64,000 bases of DNA from Hyalangium gracile (lineage in GTDB: Bacteria; Myxococcota; Myxococcia; Myxococcales; Myxococcaceae). The translations under genes and the position numbers were made by a program. Each line of letters opens with the position of its first letter. The first letter of the stretch is position 1. Shown piece by piece: positions 47,402 to 56,365 of this stretch. The DNA lies in the NCBI RefSeq assembly GCF_020103725.1, contig NZ_JAHXBG010000017.1, positions 62,001-126,000 on the forward strand, given 5' to 3'. The notes beneath the pieces are model-generated. The model was not told the DNA's origin. It did not search any database and worked only from the letters and a program-made list of their open reading frames with translations.

Positions 47402-50266
47402 ATGGGGATGAGGAAGCCTGCCGTTCGTGGCCAGAAAGCTCGGGCTCGGCCGAGACGGCCCTCCTCTTCCTTTTCCTCCAATCGACAGGAGCTGCTCGAG
47501 CTGCTGCTGCACGACGGCATCCTCCGGGAGTCCACGGCGCCGCACGGCTCCGACGGCCCCGAGCCCGAGAACCCCTGGCGGCTCGACTCACTCGGGGTGA
47601 CGCTCTCCTCGCGCGGGGCGGAGCTGGCGGGACGGTGCCTGCTCCAGCTGCTCGAGAAGTTCGAGGGGAAGCAGCTCGCGACCTTTGGGACGACGGGCGT
47701 TCCCCTGCTCCAGTCCTGCGTCCTGCTGTCGAAGGGCCGGTACCACGGGCTGCTCGTACGCAAGGAGCGAGAGGGCAGCGGCTCGCCCAAGCTCATCGAG
47801 GGGCGCATCGAGCCCTCCGAGCCGGTGATCATCATCAACGACTCCATCGGGCTGGAGACCTCGATGGAGGAGGCCACGGCCCGGCTTGAGGAGGCCGGCC
47901 TGCGCGTCGAGGGCGGAGTATGCCTGGTGCGCTTCGGCTACGAGGGCGGCTTCTCCCGGATGCGCGAGCGCGGCTACCAGATGCTGTCGCTCTTCGACAT
48001 CTGGAACGACGTCATCTCCCACATGCCGGGGGAGGATGCGCTGGCGCCGAACCCGACCCGGGTCTTCCCTCCGCACGAGCCGTCCTCCGAGGCGGCGCCC
48101 GAGGGCCTGCATCCAGCGGAGCTCGCGCGTCGGGTCATCGAGGAGGCGCTGAGGACGGGGAAGCTGCTGCGTCCGCCCAGGCGCATCCAGGGGCGCTACT
48201 CGGGGGCGGGCGGCGTGTGGATCAGCGTGCGGCCCAGGGACGACGTTCGCCAGCGCCACGCGCGCGCCGGCTTCTGGAACTTCCCCGGGGAGAAGGCGCC
48301 CTCGCTGCCCGTGGCGATTGGCGAGGCCGCGTTCCTGGCCGCGCAGACGCTCCTTCAGGAGACGACGGAGCCGCTCGCCGTCCTGGAGCGGAGCGCCATC
48401 GCGGTGACGTTCTGCTCGGAGCTCGAGGAGTGCGAGGTCGGCCAGCTCGACAATGATCGGTACGGGCTCGTGGTGCGCAGCCGCGAGCGGCCCTTCCTCA
48501 TCGGAGGGGCCATGCCGCGGATGCCGAGCATCGAGAACGAGTGGGAGCAGCTCGAGAGCGCGCGCGTCCGGAAGGCACGGCTGCTGCCGTGGGAGCCCTT
48601 CGTCCTCTATCGCTACGAGATCCAGAAGGCCGTCGAGCCCGGCATCGCCTGGCAGCCGAGCGGCGTCCCCACGGAGGCGCCTCCGCGCTGGGTGGCCGCC
48701 AGCGCCTCGCTCGCGGAGCGTGCGCTCGAGGTGGTGCGGGCGCTCTCCGAGGGACGAGAGCCCGCGCCGGCTCGCGGGGATGTCCAGCTCGACAGCACGG
48801 TCGAGTCGCTCCAGCTGAGCGTCTATCGCCAGGGCCGCCTGGTGGGCGCGGCGGTGGCGCGTGTCACGCGTCCCGAGGAGGACCTGGCGACGCTGGCCCG
48901 GAACATCCTCTCGGCGCAGGGCTCCGAGCCTCGCGGGGCGGACGGGCCGCTCGCGGTGATGGTCTCGCTGCTCCACGACGCCGCCGAGCTGGGCGAGCTG
49001 AAGCCCGACCAGGTCGCCGAGCACACGCGCCCCTCGGATCAGGCGCTCATGGCCTATCGCGGGGAGCAGGCCGGGCTGGTGCTGCCGTCCGCCGTCATCG
49101 CTGGCAACCTCTCGGCGTTCGCCTACGCGAGCGCGGCCCTGAAAGAGGCGGGGTTGCCGGAGGGGCCGGCGCACTGGCGCCGCTTCGACTGCACCACGTG
49201 GTTCGCCGACGCCAACGGGGTCCGCCGCGTCATGTACGGCCTGCCCGTCGGTGAGGCGCCCAAGTCCTTCGAGCAGCGCGTCACCCGGCTCACCCAGGCG
49301 CTCTGCAAGTTCCTCCTGCGCCACCTGGGCGAGACGTCCCGCTACGAGCCGTTCGCCGACAAGATCCGCAAGGGGCTGCCCACCGAGTGGCTCGCGCACC
49401 AGGCGTGGACGCTGGCGCGCGCTCACCGGAAGCTGGGGCCCGCGCCGCTGGGGGAGGGCGCTCGGACGCTGCTCACCGCGCTCACCTCGGACCTGGTGTT
49501 CGACGAGGCCGAGCGCGTGTGGATCCGCTCGGAGGGCGAGCCCTCCATCTCCGAGGTGGCGCTCGTGCTGCTCGCGCTGCTGGAGACGGGGGACGACAAC
49601 ACCACCGCCGCGACGCTCGCCGCGACCATCTGGTCGAACATCGGCCCCACGGGCCGGGTCATCTGCCAGATGGATCCGGCGGACGACGACGACATGTTCC
49701 AGGACTCCATCCCGGGCATGGCGCTGCTGGCGCTGGCCCGGGCCGCGGAGCTGAAGGTGTGCGAGCCCGACCGGGAGAAGCTCGAGCAGGCGCGGCGCCG
49801 CTACCGTCACCGCTTCCTTTATAAGCGCCACTGGAGCCAGGTCTCCTGGATGACGCAGGCGGTGGTGGCCTGGTGGCGCGTGGACAAGAATGCCGAGGAG
49901 GCCCGGTTCGCCTTCGAGATCTGCGACTGGGCGCTGACGCACCAGTCCGAGAAGACCGGCGCCTTCCTCAACAACCACCAGCCCGATACGCCCGGGGACA
50001 CCACCGCCCTCTACCTGGAGGCGCTCGCCGCTGGAGTGGAGCTCGCCAAGGGCCTGAAGGACCGGACCCGTCTGCGGCGCTACCTCGATGCGTATGCGCG
50101 TGGGGTGGGCTTCCTCGACTCGCTCGTGTTCCAGGAGCGGGACGTGGCGCTCCTGCCGAACCCGCGCTTCGCCATCGGCGGAGTGCGCAAGAGCCTCGTG
50201 CAGAGCGAGGTCTGGGTGCCCTCCGTGCAGCACGCGCTGGCGGCGCTCCTCGGCCTGGAGCGCTGA
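47402..50266 (+). CDS. Multidomain fusion: PRTase, two AMMECR1-like domains, alpha/alpha-toroid
   Basis: 954 aa. Residues about 28-225 resemble orotate-type phosphoribosyltransferases: GLLVRKERE, KLIEGRIEPSEPVIIINDS as the PRPP-binding loop (one usual acidic residue is replaced), and VCLVRFGYEGGFSRMRERGY. Residues about 236-420 and 428-605 each show the AMMECR1 order: a GVWISV strand in the first copy, and a GLVLPSAVIAG strand plus KEAGLPEGPAHW in the second. About 625-954 is helical with PTEWLAHQAW, GRVICQMDPADDDDMFQDS and FLNNHQPDTPGDTT, like six-hairpin glycosidase toroids. It has no signal or membrane segment. It may be a nucleotide- or sugar-modifying enzyme, with unknown substrate. Domain boundaries are estimates. 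Confidence 0.85.
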   Translation: MGMRKPAVRGQKARARPRRPSSSFSSNRQELLELLLHDGILRESTAPHGSDGPEPENPWRLDSLGVTLSSRGAELAGRCLLQLLEKFEGKQLATFGTTGVPLLQSCVLLSKGRYHGLLVRKEREGSGSPKLIEGRIEPSEPVIIINDSIGLETSMEEATARLEEAGLRVEGGVCLVRFGYEGGFSRMRERGYQMLSLFDIWNDVISHMPGEDALAPNPTRVFPPHEPSSEAAPEGLHPAELARRVIEEALRTGKLLRPPRRIQGRYSGAGGVWISVRPRDDVRQRHARAGFWNFPGEKAPSLPVAIGEAAFLAAQTLLQETTEPLAVLERSAIAVTFCSELEECEVGQLDNDRYGLVVRSRERPFLIGGAMPRMPSIENEWEQLESARVRKARLLPWEPFVLYRYEIQKAVEPGIAWQPSGVPTEAPPRWVAASASLAERALEVVRALSEGREPAPARGDVQLDSTVESLQLSVYRQGRLVGAAVARVTRPEEDLATLARNILSAQGSEPRGADGPLAVMVSLLHDAAELGELKPDQVAEHTRPSDQALMAYRGEQAGLVLPSAVIAGNLSAFAYASAALKEAGLPEGPAHWRRFDCTTWFADANGVRRVMYGLPVGEAPKSFEQRVTRLTQALCKFLLRHLGETSRYEPFADKIRKGLPTEWLAHQAWTLARAHRKLGPAPLGEGARTLLTALTSDLVFDEAERVWIRSEGEPSISEVALVLLALLETGDDNTTAATLAATIWSNIGPTGRVICQMDPADDDDMFQDSIPGMALLALARAAELKVCEPDREKLEQARRRYRHRFLYKRHWSQVSWMTQAVVAWWRVDKNAEEARFAFEICDWALTHQSEKTGAFLNNHQPDTPGDTTALYLEALAAGVELAKGLKDRTRLRRYLDAYARGVGFLDSLVFQERDVALLPNPRFAIGGVRKSLVQSEVWVPSVQHALAALLGLER

Positions 50267-50272
50267 GCCTCA

Positions 50273-50300
50273 CCCCGCCGTCTAGCGAGCAGCGGCGGGG
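50273..50300. terminator. Hairpin between convergent genes
   Basis: CCCCGCCG (50273-50280) pairs perfectly with CGGCGGGG (50293-50300) across a 12-nt loop. It overlaps the end of the GST gene and follows the fusion-protein stop by 6 nt. It probably acts in both directions, although no T-run is present. Confidence 0.45.
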
Positions 50301-50905
50301 GCCATGTCGGTGATGCGGATGTGCTTCGGCTGGGACTGGACGCGCTCGAACCAGGCGCGGATGGCGGAGTAGCGGCTCAGGTCGAACCGGCCCTCCTCGG
50401 CCACGTGGGTGTACGCGTACAGGGCGATGTCCGCGAGGCTGTACTGGTTGCCCGCGAAGTACGGGCGCTTCTGGAGCTCGCCCTCCATGACGTCCAGGGC
50501 GGCATAGCCCTTCTGGATGCGCTCCTCGAGCTCGCGCTCCTTGCCGGGAGGAATGCCGAAGAAGGAGAGCCACGCGCGCGCCACCGCGACGTACGGCTCG
50601 TGGCTGTACTGCTCGAAGAACATCCACTGGAGCATCCGCGCCCGCTCCAGCTTGTCCGAGGGGATGAACGGCGTGCCCTCGGCGAAGTACCAGAGGATGG
50701 CGTTGGACTCGGCGAGGAAGACGCCCGGCTCCAGCTCCAGGGCGGGGACACGGGCGATGGGGTTCTTCGCCTTGAACTCCGGCGTCCGGGTGGCGCCGAC
50801 CATGAGGTCCGTCTCGACGGTCTCGAACGGGATGCCGAGCTGGTGCAGCAGCAGGCGGACCTTGTAACAGTTACCCGACGGGTGGAACTGGTAGAGCTTG
50901 AGCAT
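50282..50905 (-). CDS. Glutathione S-transferase family protein
   Basis: 207 aa. An N-terminal thioredoxin fold (LYQFHPSGNCYKVRLLLHQL, then the cis-Pro region RVPALELEPG and ESNAIL) is followed by the all-helical C-terminal domain with SLADIALYAYTHV. It should conjugate or reduce electrophilic substrates in the cytosol. It is close in length and order to bacterial GSTs of the Ure2p/beta-like groups. No pathway neighbour indicates a substrate. Confidence 0.93.
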   Translation of the reverse strand: MLKLYQFHPSGNCYKVRLLLHQLGIPFETVETDLMVGATRTPEFKAKNPIARVPALELEPGVFLAESNAILWYFAEGTPFIPSDKLERARMLQWMFFEQYSHEPYVAVARAWLSFFGIPPGKERELEERIQKGYAALDVMEGELQKRPYFAGNQYSLADIALYAYTHVAEEGRFDLSRYSAIRAWFERVQSQPKHIRITDMAPAAAR

Positions 50906-50978
50906 GGCGACGGGGAGTGTGCCCCAGCCCGCGCCGGATTACCGCCCAAAGGCAGCGTTCACCTGTAGGAGACTCGTG

Positions 50979-52661
50979 ATGCCGCGTGACAGGAGAAGGA
51001 GGGCTCTCGCGAGGTGGGGGGTATGGGCGGTGCTGCTCGGGCTCTGTGCGTGTGTCGGTGCTTCGCAGCCTGTGGCTGGCTGGAGCAGCAAGGGGAGCGG
51101 AGGTGGACTCGTTCTCGGGTCGAGCGCTTCGAGGAGAGAGCCGGAGAAGGAATACTGGGATTTCATCCTGCGCAAAGAGCAGGTCCTGCGGCAGTCAGGT
51201 GCATCGGAGGAGGACTGGCGGCGGGAGCAGCTGGTGCTCGCGGAGATGACCGTGTGGATGCATGCTCAGGATGCTGTATCACTGGCGCGTACTTCACCGG
51301 AGGAACTGTACCTGCGGTTGAAGGCGGCCCGGCGGCAGTTGGAACGCGAGGAGCAGGAGCGTGCCGAGGCCGTGGAAGTGAAGCTGGAAGAGTTCTTCAC
51401 GTGGGCCATGCGTCGCTGGGCTCAGAGCGCCGTGCGGTTTCGTACCGTGGGGCGTGAGTACCTGCTCACCGAGCATCCTCTGCGCGAGCAGACGCAGAAT
51501 GCGCTGACGGCTGCCGTACTGGATTGGGCCTTCACGCACACACGGGATCCGGACTTCCTGAGCAAGAGCCCCAGCGAGGTGGCCGTATATCTGCTGGCCC
51601 GGAACAGCGTGTTGTTGACCGCTATCGAGCTGGGGCAACAGGCCCCACCCCAGCTGGACTACATACCGCTGCCGGATGAGACGGCTGCCACACCGGAGGA
51701 ACTGGCCATCGAGCTCTTGGTGGGCTTCGTACCGCTGGCGGGAGAAGCGGCCGACTTCCATGCGTTGCTGACGGGACAGAGCATCACGGGTCGCAAGCTG
51801 ACCCGAGAGGAAGAGGCACTGTGCGCAGTGGGGGTGCTGCTGCCGTTCGTGTCCGGCCGGGCCCTGGCGGGCGTGGAGATGGCGGAGCGAGCGGCGTTGC
51901 TGACCGGGAGGGGCCTGGAGGAGGTGCGGGTGCTGCAACGGGTGGCCTCCCACCTGAGCCCCGAGGACGCTGGAGAGATCGATCGGATGCTGCGTGCGGC
52001 GGCGAAGGGCGAACGCCTGGGGACGGGTGACGTGGAGCTGATCCGGGGCGTCGCCCGGAAGCTGGAGCGACCGCTGAGCGAGGCAGCCGATACCTTGCGC
52101 AAGGGCGGCAAGGTGCCCTTTCTGGGAGTGCGCAAGGGAGTGGAGGGAATGAGGGTGATGCCCGGAGAGCCCGCGCATATGGCGCAGTGCTGGGTGGACT
52201 ACCAGTTCCGCCACCCAGGCAGGTACCCGCGCTTCACCTACGCGCCAGATGAGGCCTGGAAGCGGCTCTACGAGTCCATCCTGCGCAACAAGGAAGCAGG
52301 AACAGCCTTCGAAAGGCCCGTGCTGAAGGCGGGCGGTTACGAGAAGAACGTGGCGATGATGATGTCGCCGCCCGGAAGCAGGCTCCAAGGCTTCATTCCG
52401 GACGCGGTGCCCGGCAACCCGGGAGAGCTGGTCTGGGGGCGGGCCTATCGGTTCGTCGAAGTGAAAGCGCGCGCGAAGCTGGACCTGGGCGGCAACCTCA
52501 AGGCCATGCTCGAATATGTGAATGCACACGGAGGCGCCATCGAGCTCTGGGTGCGCTCCGCCAGGCATCCAGAGGGTCCAACCCAGCTTTCAAAGCCCCT
52601 GCGCGATCGCTTGAATGGCCTGGAGGCCCAGGGCAAAGCAACCATCAGGTCCTATCCGTGA
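50979..52661 (+). CDS. SitA-like lipoprotein toxin with pre-toxin domain and nuclease tip
   Basis: 560 aa. An Arg-rich type II signal peptide has a lipobox LCAC (Cys25). The middle is helical, with a pre-toxin TG-type segment (about 240-300: VGFVPLAGEAADFHALLTGQ and a second hydrophobic run) known from polymorphic toxins. The C-terminus has a PD-(D/E)XK nuclease pattern: D475 in FIPDAVPG and E494-x-K496 in FVEVKA. This architecture matches SitA toxins exchanged between myxobacterial cells by outer-membrane exchange, as established in M. xanthus. An immunity gene follows after 13 bp. An AGGAG site precedes the ATG. Confidence 0.85.
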   Translation: MPRDRRRRALARWGVWAVLLGLCACVGASQPVAGWSSKGSGGGLVLGSSASRREPEKEYWDFILRKEQVLRQSGASEEDWRREQLVLAEMTVWMHAQDAVSLARTSPEELYLRLKAARRQLEREEQERAEAVEVKLEEFFTWAMRRWAQSAVRFRTVGREYLLTEHPLREQTQNALTAAVLDWAFTHTRDPDFLSKSPSEVAVYLLARNSVLLTAIELGQQAPPQLDYIPLPDETAATPEELAIELLVGFVPLAGEAADFHALLTGQSITGRKLTREEEALCAVGVLLPFVSGRALAGVEMAERAALLTGRGLEEVRVLQRVASHLSPEDAGEIDRMLRAAAKGERLGTGDVELIRGVARKLERPLSEAADTLRKGGKVPFLGVRKGVEGMRVMPGEPAHMAQCWVDYQFRHPGRYPRFTYAPDEAWKRLYESILRNKEAGTAFERPVLKAGGYEKNVAMMMSPPGSRLQGFIPDAVPGNPGELVWGRAYRFVEVKARAKLDLGGNLKAMLEYVNAHGGAIELWVRSARHPEGPTQLSKPLRDRLNGLEAQGKATIRSYP

Positions 52662-52674
52662 GGAGGTCTCCGTC

Positions 52675-53448
52675 TTGGCAAAGCCTCTCGACACGAAGTT
52701 CAGCCTCTTGCCCGGCGCTCTCTCGCTCTCCGTCGTGAGGGAGTTGTTCCGGCTCGTGTTCGAGAAATACAGGTGGTTTAGCCCCGTGAGGTATGGGGAG
52801 GCATTCCTGGATGGGAGGCTCGATCCGAACCGGGCAGACCTGGATGAACTCCTCGCCTTCTATGAGGAGCGACAGACCATCACGGTGGCGGCCCGCACGG
52901 ACCGGGACTTCGTCATGGTGTACCCCTCGAAGCCGGGTTCAGCGCACCCCTATGCGGGAACCCTCTCCTGGACTACGTCCACCCGCGAGGCAGACAAGAC
53001 CAACTGGCGCGCGGCGCATGCGCGGCAGGTCCAGGAAATCATGTCGCTCCTGGGCTCGCCGTTGGCGCAGGCGGGGCTGGATGAGGACTTCGCCCGTAAG
53101 ACGCGGCGCTGGGTTTCAGCCGGCGATGGACAGGGACAGGAACAGGCCATCACCGTGCGTGATTCGAGCGAGGGACTCGCGGGCATCTACTGGCGCAACT
53201 TCTTCGGGGCGCCTTTCCTTCAGCTCCTGGGTGATCGGCTGGAGGCGCTGCCCGCCGAATGTCGGCAGGAACTCAGCGATGAGCTCGTCCTCGTCCAGCC
53301 TTACGAGCTCCCCGCGCAGGCCGGCACTCCCGAGGGGGATGCGCGTGAGCGTCAGCTCATTTCCCTGCTGGGACCCGAGTGCTTCTACGACCACGAACGA
53401 CATGTGAAGCCCCTGAAGAGGCCTGGCTTCGGTTCTCCCGTGCATTGA
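52675..53448 (+). CDS. Immunity protein, Imm52-like
   Basis: 257 aa from TTG, with GAGGAGG 8 nt upstream. The pattern GIYWRNFFGAPFLQLLG and LSWTTSTRE fit the Imm52 family of immunity proteins in polymorphic toxin systems. There is no signal peptide, so it acts in the cytosol, where the nuclease toxin would act. Placement 13 bp after the toxin gene and in the same direction is typical of toxin-immunity pairs. It should bind and block the nuclease domain. Confidence 0.86.
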   Translation: MAKPLDTKFSLLPGALSLSVVRELFRLVFEKYRWFSPVRYGEAFLDGRLDPNRADLDELLAFYEERQTITVAARTDRDFVMVYPSKPGSAHPYAGTLSWTTSTREADKTNWRAAHARQVQEIMSLLGSPLAQAGLDEDFARKTRRWVSAGDGQGQEQAITVRDSSEGLAGIYWRNFFGAPFLQLLGDRLEALPAECRQELSDELVLVQPYELPAQAGTPEGDARERQLISLLGPECFYDHERHVKPLKRPGFGSPVH

Positions 53449-53477
53449 CGCTGGCAGGGGGCGAGTCGCTCCGCGTC

Positions 53478-54617
53478 CTACCGCCCGAAGAAGCCCTTGC
53501 GCTTGTGGGGAGACGGGGCCGGGACGCCCTGGGCGCGCGAGAGCCGCTGGCCGAGGATGCGGCTCATCTCCAGCGCCACCGCCGGGCTGCCCATCACCAC
53601 GCTGCGGAAGTCCTCGCGGCCCACCACCGCCAGCTCGCACGCGCTGCCCGTCACCGCCGTGGCCATGCGCGGCTCGCCCGTCAGCAGGGCCAGCTCGCCG
53701 AAGAAGCCCCCCGGGGTGATCGTCCCCAGCTGCTGTCCCCCATCCCCCAGCATCCGCACCTCGCCCGCCAGCACCACGAAGAAGCTCTCGCCCGGATCGC
53801 CCTTCTTGAAGATCTCCGTGCCCGCCGGCCGCTGCAGGAACTCCGCGCCGCGCGCCACCGCCGCCAGCTCCTGGTCGCTCAGCGGCGCCAGGAAGTCCAC
53901 CTTGCGCAGCGCCTGCGTGAGCGGCGTCAGGCTCGCGTTCGTCGCCGGCTCGGCCGTGAGGAACTCCACCACCTGCGCCAGCTGCGTGCGCCGCGCCACG
54001 AGGATGACCGTGTGCGCCGCCTTCAGCACCGTGCTCCCGTCCGGCACCACCGTCTGCCCCCCGGGATCCACCACGCCGATGAAGAGGCTCTCGCGCGGAA
54101 AGCCCTCCAGCGCCCGCACCTGCGCCACCGTCTTGCCCGCCACCAGCGCGTGCTGCGGGATGGCCAGCTCGAACAGCAGCGCGTCTCCGCCCGCCAGCGG
54201 CAGCGAGCCCGCCACCTGCGGGAAGTCGATGGCCGTGGACATCTTCGCCACCACCACCTCCGCCTCGGCCACCAGCTCCTTCACCCCCGCCAGGCGGTAG
54301 GCATCGCGGTAGCTCGTGTCCAGCATGCGCACCATCACCCGCGCAGAGGACATGCTGCGCACCAGCATGGCGAAGGCCAGGTTCTCCGGATCCCTCGCCA
54401 GCACCGCCGCGGCCACGTCCGCCGTGGCGATGCCCGCTGACTCCAGCACCTGCGGGTTGGTGGCGTCCCCACACACCGTCACCGCCCCCACCTCCTCGAA
54501 GATGCGGGTGCAGGTGGTGGAGTCCCGCTCGATGACCGTCACGGTGTGCTGCTCGGCCACCAGCCGCGCGGCCAGCACCGAGCCCACCCGCCCTCCGCCC
54601 GCGATGACGATCCTCAT
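53478..54617 (-). CDS. TrkA-N/TrkA-C protein with cyclic-nucleotide-binding domain
   Basis: 379 aa. The Rossmann NAD-binding domain starts GGGRVGS (7-13) with the acidic residue E30 after strand 2. A TrkA-C domain follows (about 145-225), and then a cNMP-binding fold (about 245-355) with FKKGDPGES, GGFFGELALLTGEPRMA. The last is the phosphate-binding cassette, with the Arg kept. The start overlaps the antiporter stop by 4 bp, so it is presumably the regulatory subunit, letting NAD(H) and a cyclic nucleotide gate transport. Confidence 0.92.
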   Translation of the reverse strand: MRIVIAGGGRVGSVLAARLVAEQHTVTVIERDSTTCTRIFEEVGAVTVCGDATNPQVLESAGIATADVAAAVLARDPENLAFAMLVRSMSSARVMVRMLDTSYRDAYRLAGVKELVAEAEVVVAKMSTAIDFPQVAGSLPLAGGDALLFELAIPQHALVAGKTVAQVRALEGFPRESLFIGVVDPGGQTVVPDGSTVLKAAHTVILVARRTQLAQVVEFLTAEPATNASLTPLTQALRKVDFLAPLSDQELAAVARGAEFLQRPAGTEIFKKGDPGESFFVVLAGEVRMLGDGGQQLGTITPGGFFGELALLTGEPRMATAVTGSACELAVVGREDFRSVVMGSPAVALEMSRILGQRLSRAQGVPAPSPHKRKGFFGR

Positions 54618-56200
54618 GGGTGCTTCCTCCCTCCCTCCGGGGTGGCGCCGTCCGCCCGGCCCTGCAGTGCGTGCTCCAGCTCCAGCGTGCGCTCGTCGAG
54701 CCGCGCCAGCAGCGCGTCCGCCGTGCTCTCCGGGATGAGCCCGTTGCGCCGCGCCGCCAGCAGCGCCGTCCGCTCCGAGTCGATGAGGCGCCGGCGCACG
54801 GTGATGAGGTTCCGAGCGCTCTGCGCCAGGTGCTGCTCGTTGAGCCGCCGCAGCTCCCGCTCCGCGCGCGCGATGTTCACCTGGTAGTCGCTGCGCAGGT
54901 GCTCGTACGCCGCCCGAGGCACCAGCCCCTGCGAGTGCAGCAGCTCCAGCTCATGGTGCGCCGCCCGGCTGGAGATGAGCCGCGCCTGCTGCTCCGCCAC
55001 GTCGAGCGCCACCGGATCCTGCTCGATGAGCCCCATGGCCCGCAGCGCCTTGCTCAGCAGCAGCCCCTGGCCCACCAGCGAGAAGAAGGTGACGCCGAAG
55101 GCGGTGGCCACCAGCAGCTCTCGCGAGGGCGTGTTGTCCGGCAACCCCAGCACCAGACCGATGGAGAGCGCTCCCTTGATGTTGCCGATCAGGAAGACGT
55201 GCTGCCAGCGTACGGGCACGGAGGCCGCCGGGCGCAGCCAGCGCAGCAGCAGGAAGGGCAGGTAGATGCCCACCGCCCGCCCGACGAACACGCACGCGAA
55301 CGCGATGCCCGTCTCGGGCAGGTGATCCAGCAGCACCTCGGGCCGCGTGGTGAGCCCCACCGAGAGGAACAGGAAGGTGTTCACCCCGAAGGCGGCGTAC
55401 TCCCAGAAGGTGTGGATGGCCACCTGGCTCTGCGGGGACACGTCCCTGCGCAGCGCCACGCCCACCGTGAGGCCCGCGGTGACCGCGGCGATGGCTCCGG
55501 ACAGGTGCACCTGCTCGGCCGCGACGAAGGAGGCGAAGGCCAGCGCCGTCGTCGCCATGATCTCCGCCAGCGGATCCTCGGTACGGCGGATGACGAAGCT
55601 GGCCACCAGCCCCAGCGCCAGCCCGATGACGCCCCCGCCCACGCTGGCGAGCACCACCCGCCCGCCCAGCAGCCCCAGCGAGGGCGTCTGCCCGCCGGCC
55701 ACCACCGCCGCGATGGCCGCGTAGGCCACCAGCGCGGTGCCGTCATTGAAGAGGCTCTCGCCCTGCATGATGCCGCTGAGCCGCTGGGGCACCGGCGCGC
55801 GGCGGAACGCATAGAGGATGGAGACGGTGTCCGTGACGGAGAGGATGGCGCCCAGCAGCAGCGCCGGCCCCCACCCCAGCGCCAGCAGCTCGTGCAGCGC
55901 TGCCCCCGTGGCGCCGATGGCCAGCACCATCCCCAGCGTGGCCAGCAGGGTGATGGGCACCGCGTTGGAGCGCACGTTGCCCAGGTCCGCGGTGATGCCG
56001 CCCTCGAAGAGCAGCGCCGGCAGGCAGACGAGGAACACCACCTCCGGCTTCAGGGGAGGAACGCCCGGCAGCAGGTTCCCCACGGCGATGAGCAGGCCTC
56101 CCACCACCAGCGCCACGTTGTAGGGAATCCGCGCGCGCTTGGCGGCGATGGCCACGACGATGGCCACGACCATCAGGCCGATGACGATGGGCATCTCCAC
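54614..56200 (-). CDS. CPA1-family cation/proton antiporter
   Basis: 528 aa. About 12 hydrophobic helices span residues 1-400. The family motifs SVTDTVSILYAF and GESLFNDGTALVAY are intact and carry the Asp residues used in exchange. The last 120 residues are a cytosolic helical tail with many Arg and Glu (AERELRRLNEQHL), common in NhaP-like proteins. It exchanges Na+ or K+ for H+ across the inner membrane. The regulator gene is coupled by overlap (ATGA). Confidence 0.94.
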   Translation of the reverse strand: MEMPIVIGLMVVAIVVAIAAKRARIPYNVALVVGGLLIAVGNLLPGVPPLKPEVVFLVCLPALLFEGGITADLGNVRSNAVPITLLATLGMVLAIGATGAALHELLALGWGPALLLGAILSVTDTVSILYAFRRAPVPQRLSGIMQGESLFNDGTALVAYAAIAAVVAGGQTPSLGLLGGRVVLASVGGGVIGLALGLVASFVIRRTEDPLAEIMATTALAFASFVAAEQVHLSGAIAAVTAGLTVGVALRRDVSPQSQVAIHTFWEYAAFGVNTFLFLSVGLTTRPEVLLDHLPETGIAFACVFVGRAVGIYLPFLLLRWLRPAASVPVRWQHVFLIGNIKGALSIGLVLGLPDNTPSRELLVATAFGVTFFSLVGQGLLLSKALRAMGLIEQDPVALDVAEQQARLISSRAAHHELELLHSQGLVPRAAYEHLRSDYQVNIARAERELRRLNEQHLAQSARNLITVRRRLIDSERTALLAARRNGLIPESTADALLARLDERTLELEHALQGRADGATPEGGRKHP

Positions 56201-56365
56201 GGACGCACACCCTAGCTCACACCGGCGCTGGGCACCCAGCGCACCGACAGGTGGATGACACCGGGCGGCGACTCGGGTTGTCCCCGACTAGGCATACCTG
56301 GAGTGAATCTGCCATCATCTAGGAACACCTGAATAAGCCGCGCCCGACTGACCCGGAGGTAGCCG

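Noticed and set aside
47588-50233. A minus-strand frame opposite the large fusion protein
   Set aside because: The plus-strand frame has recognisable domains in order, and the minus one does not.
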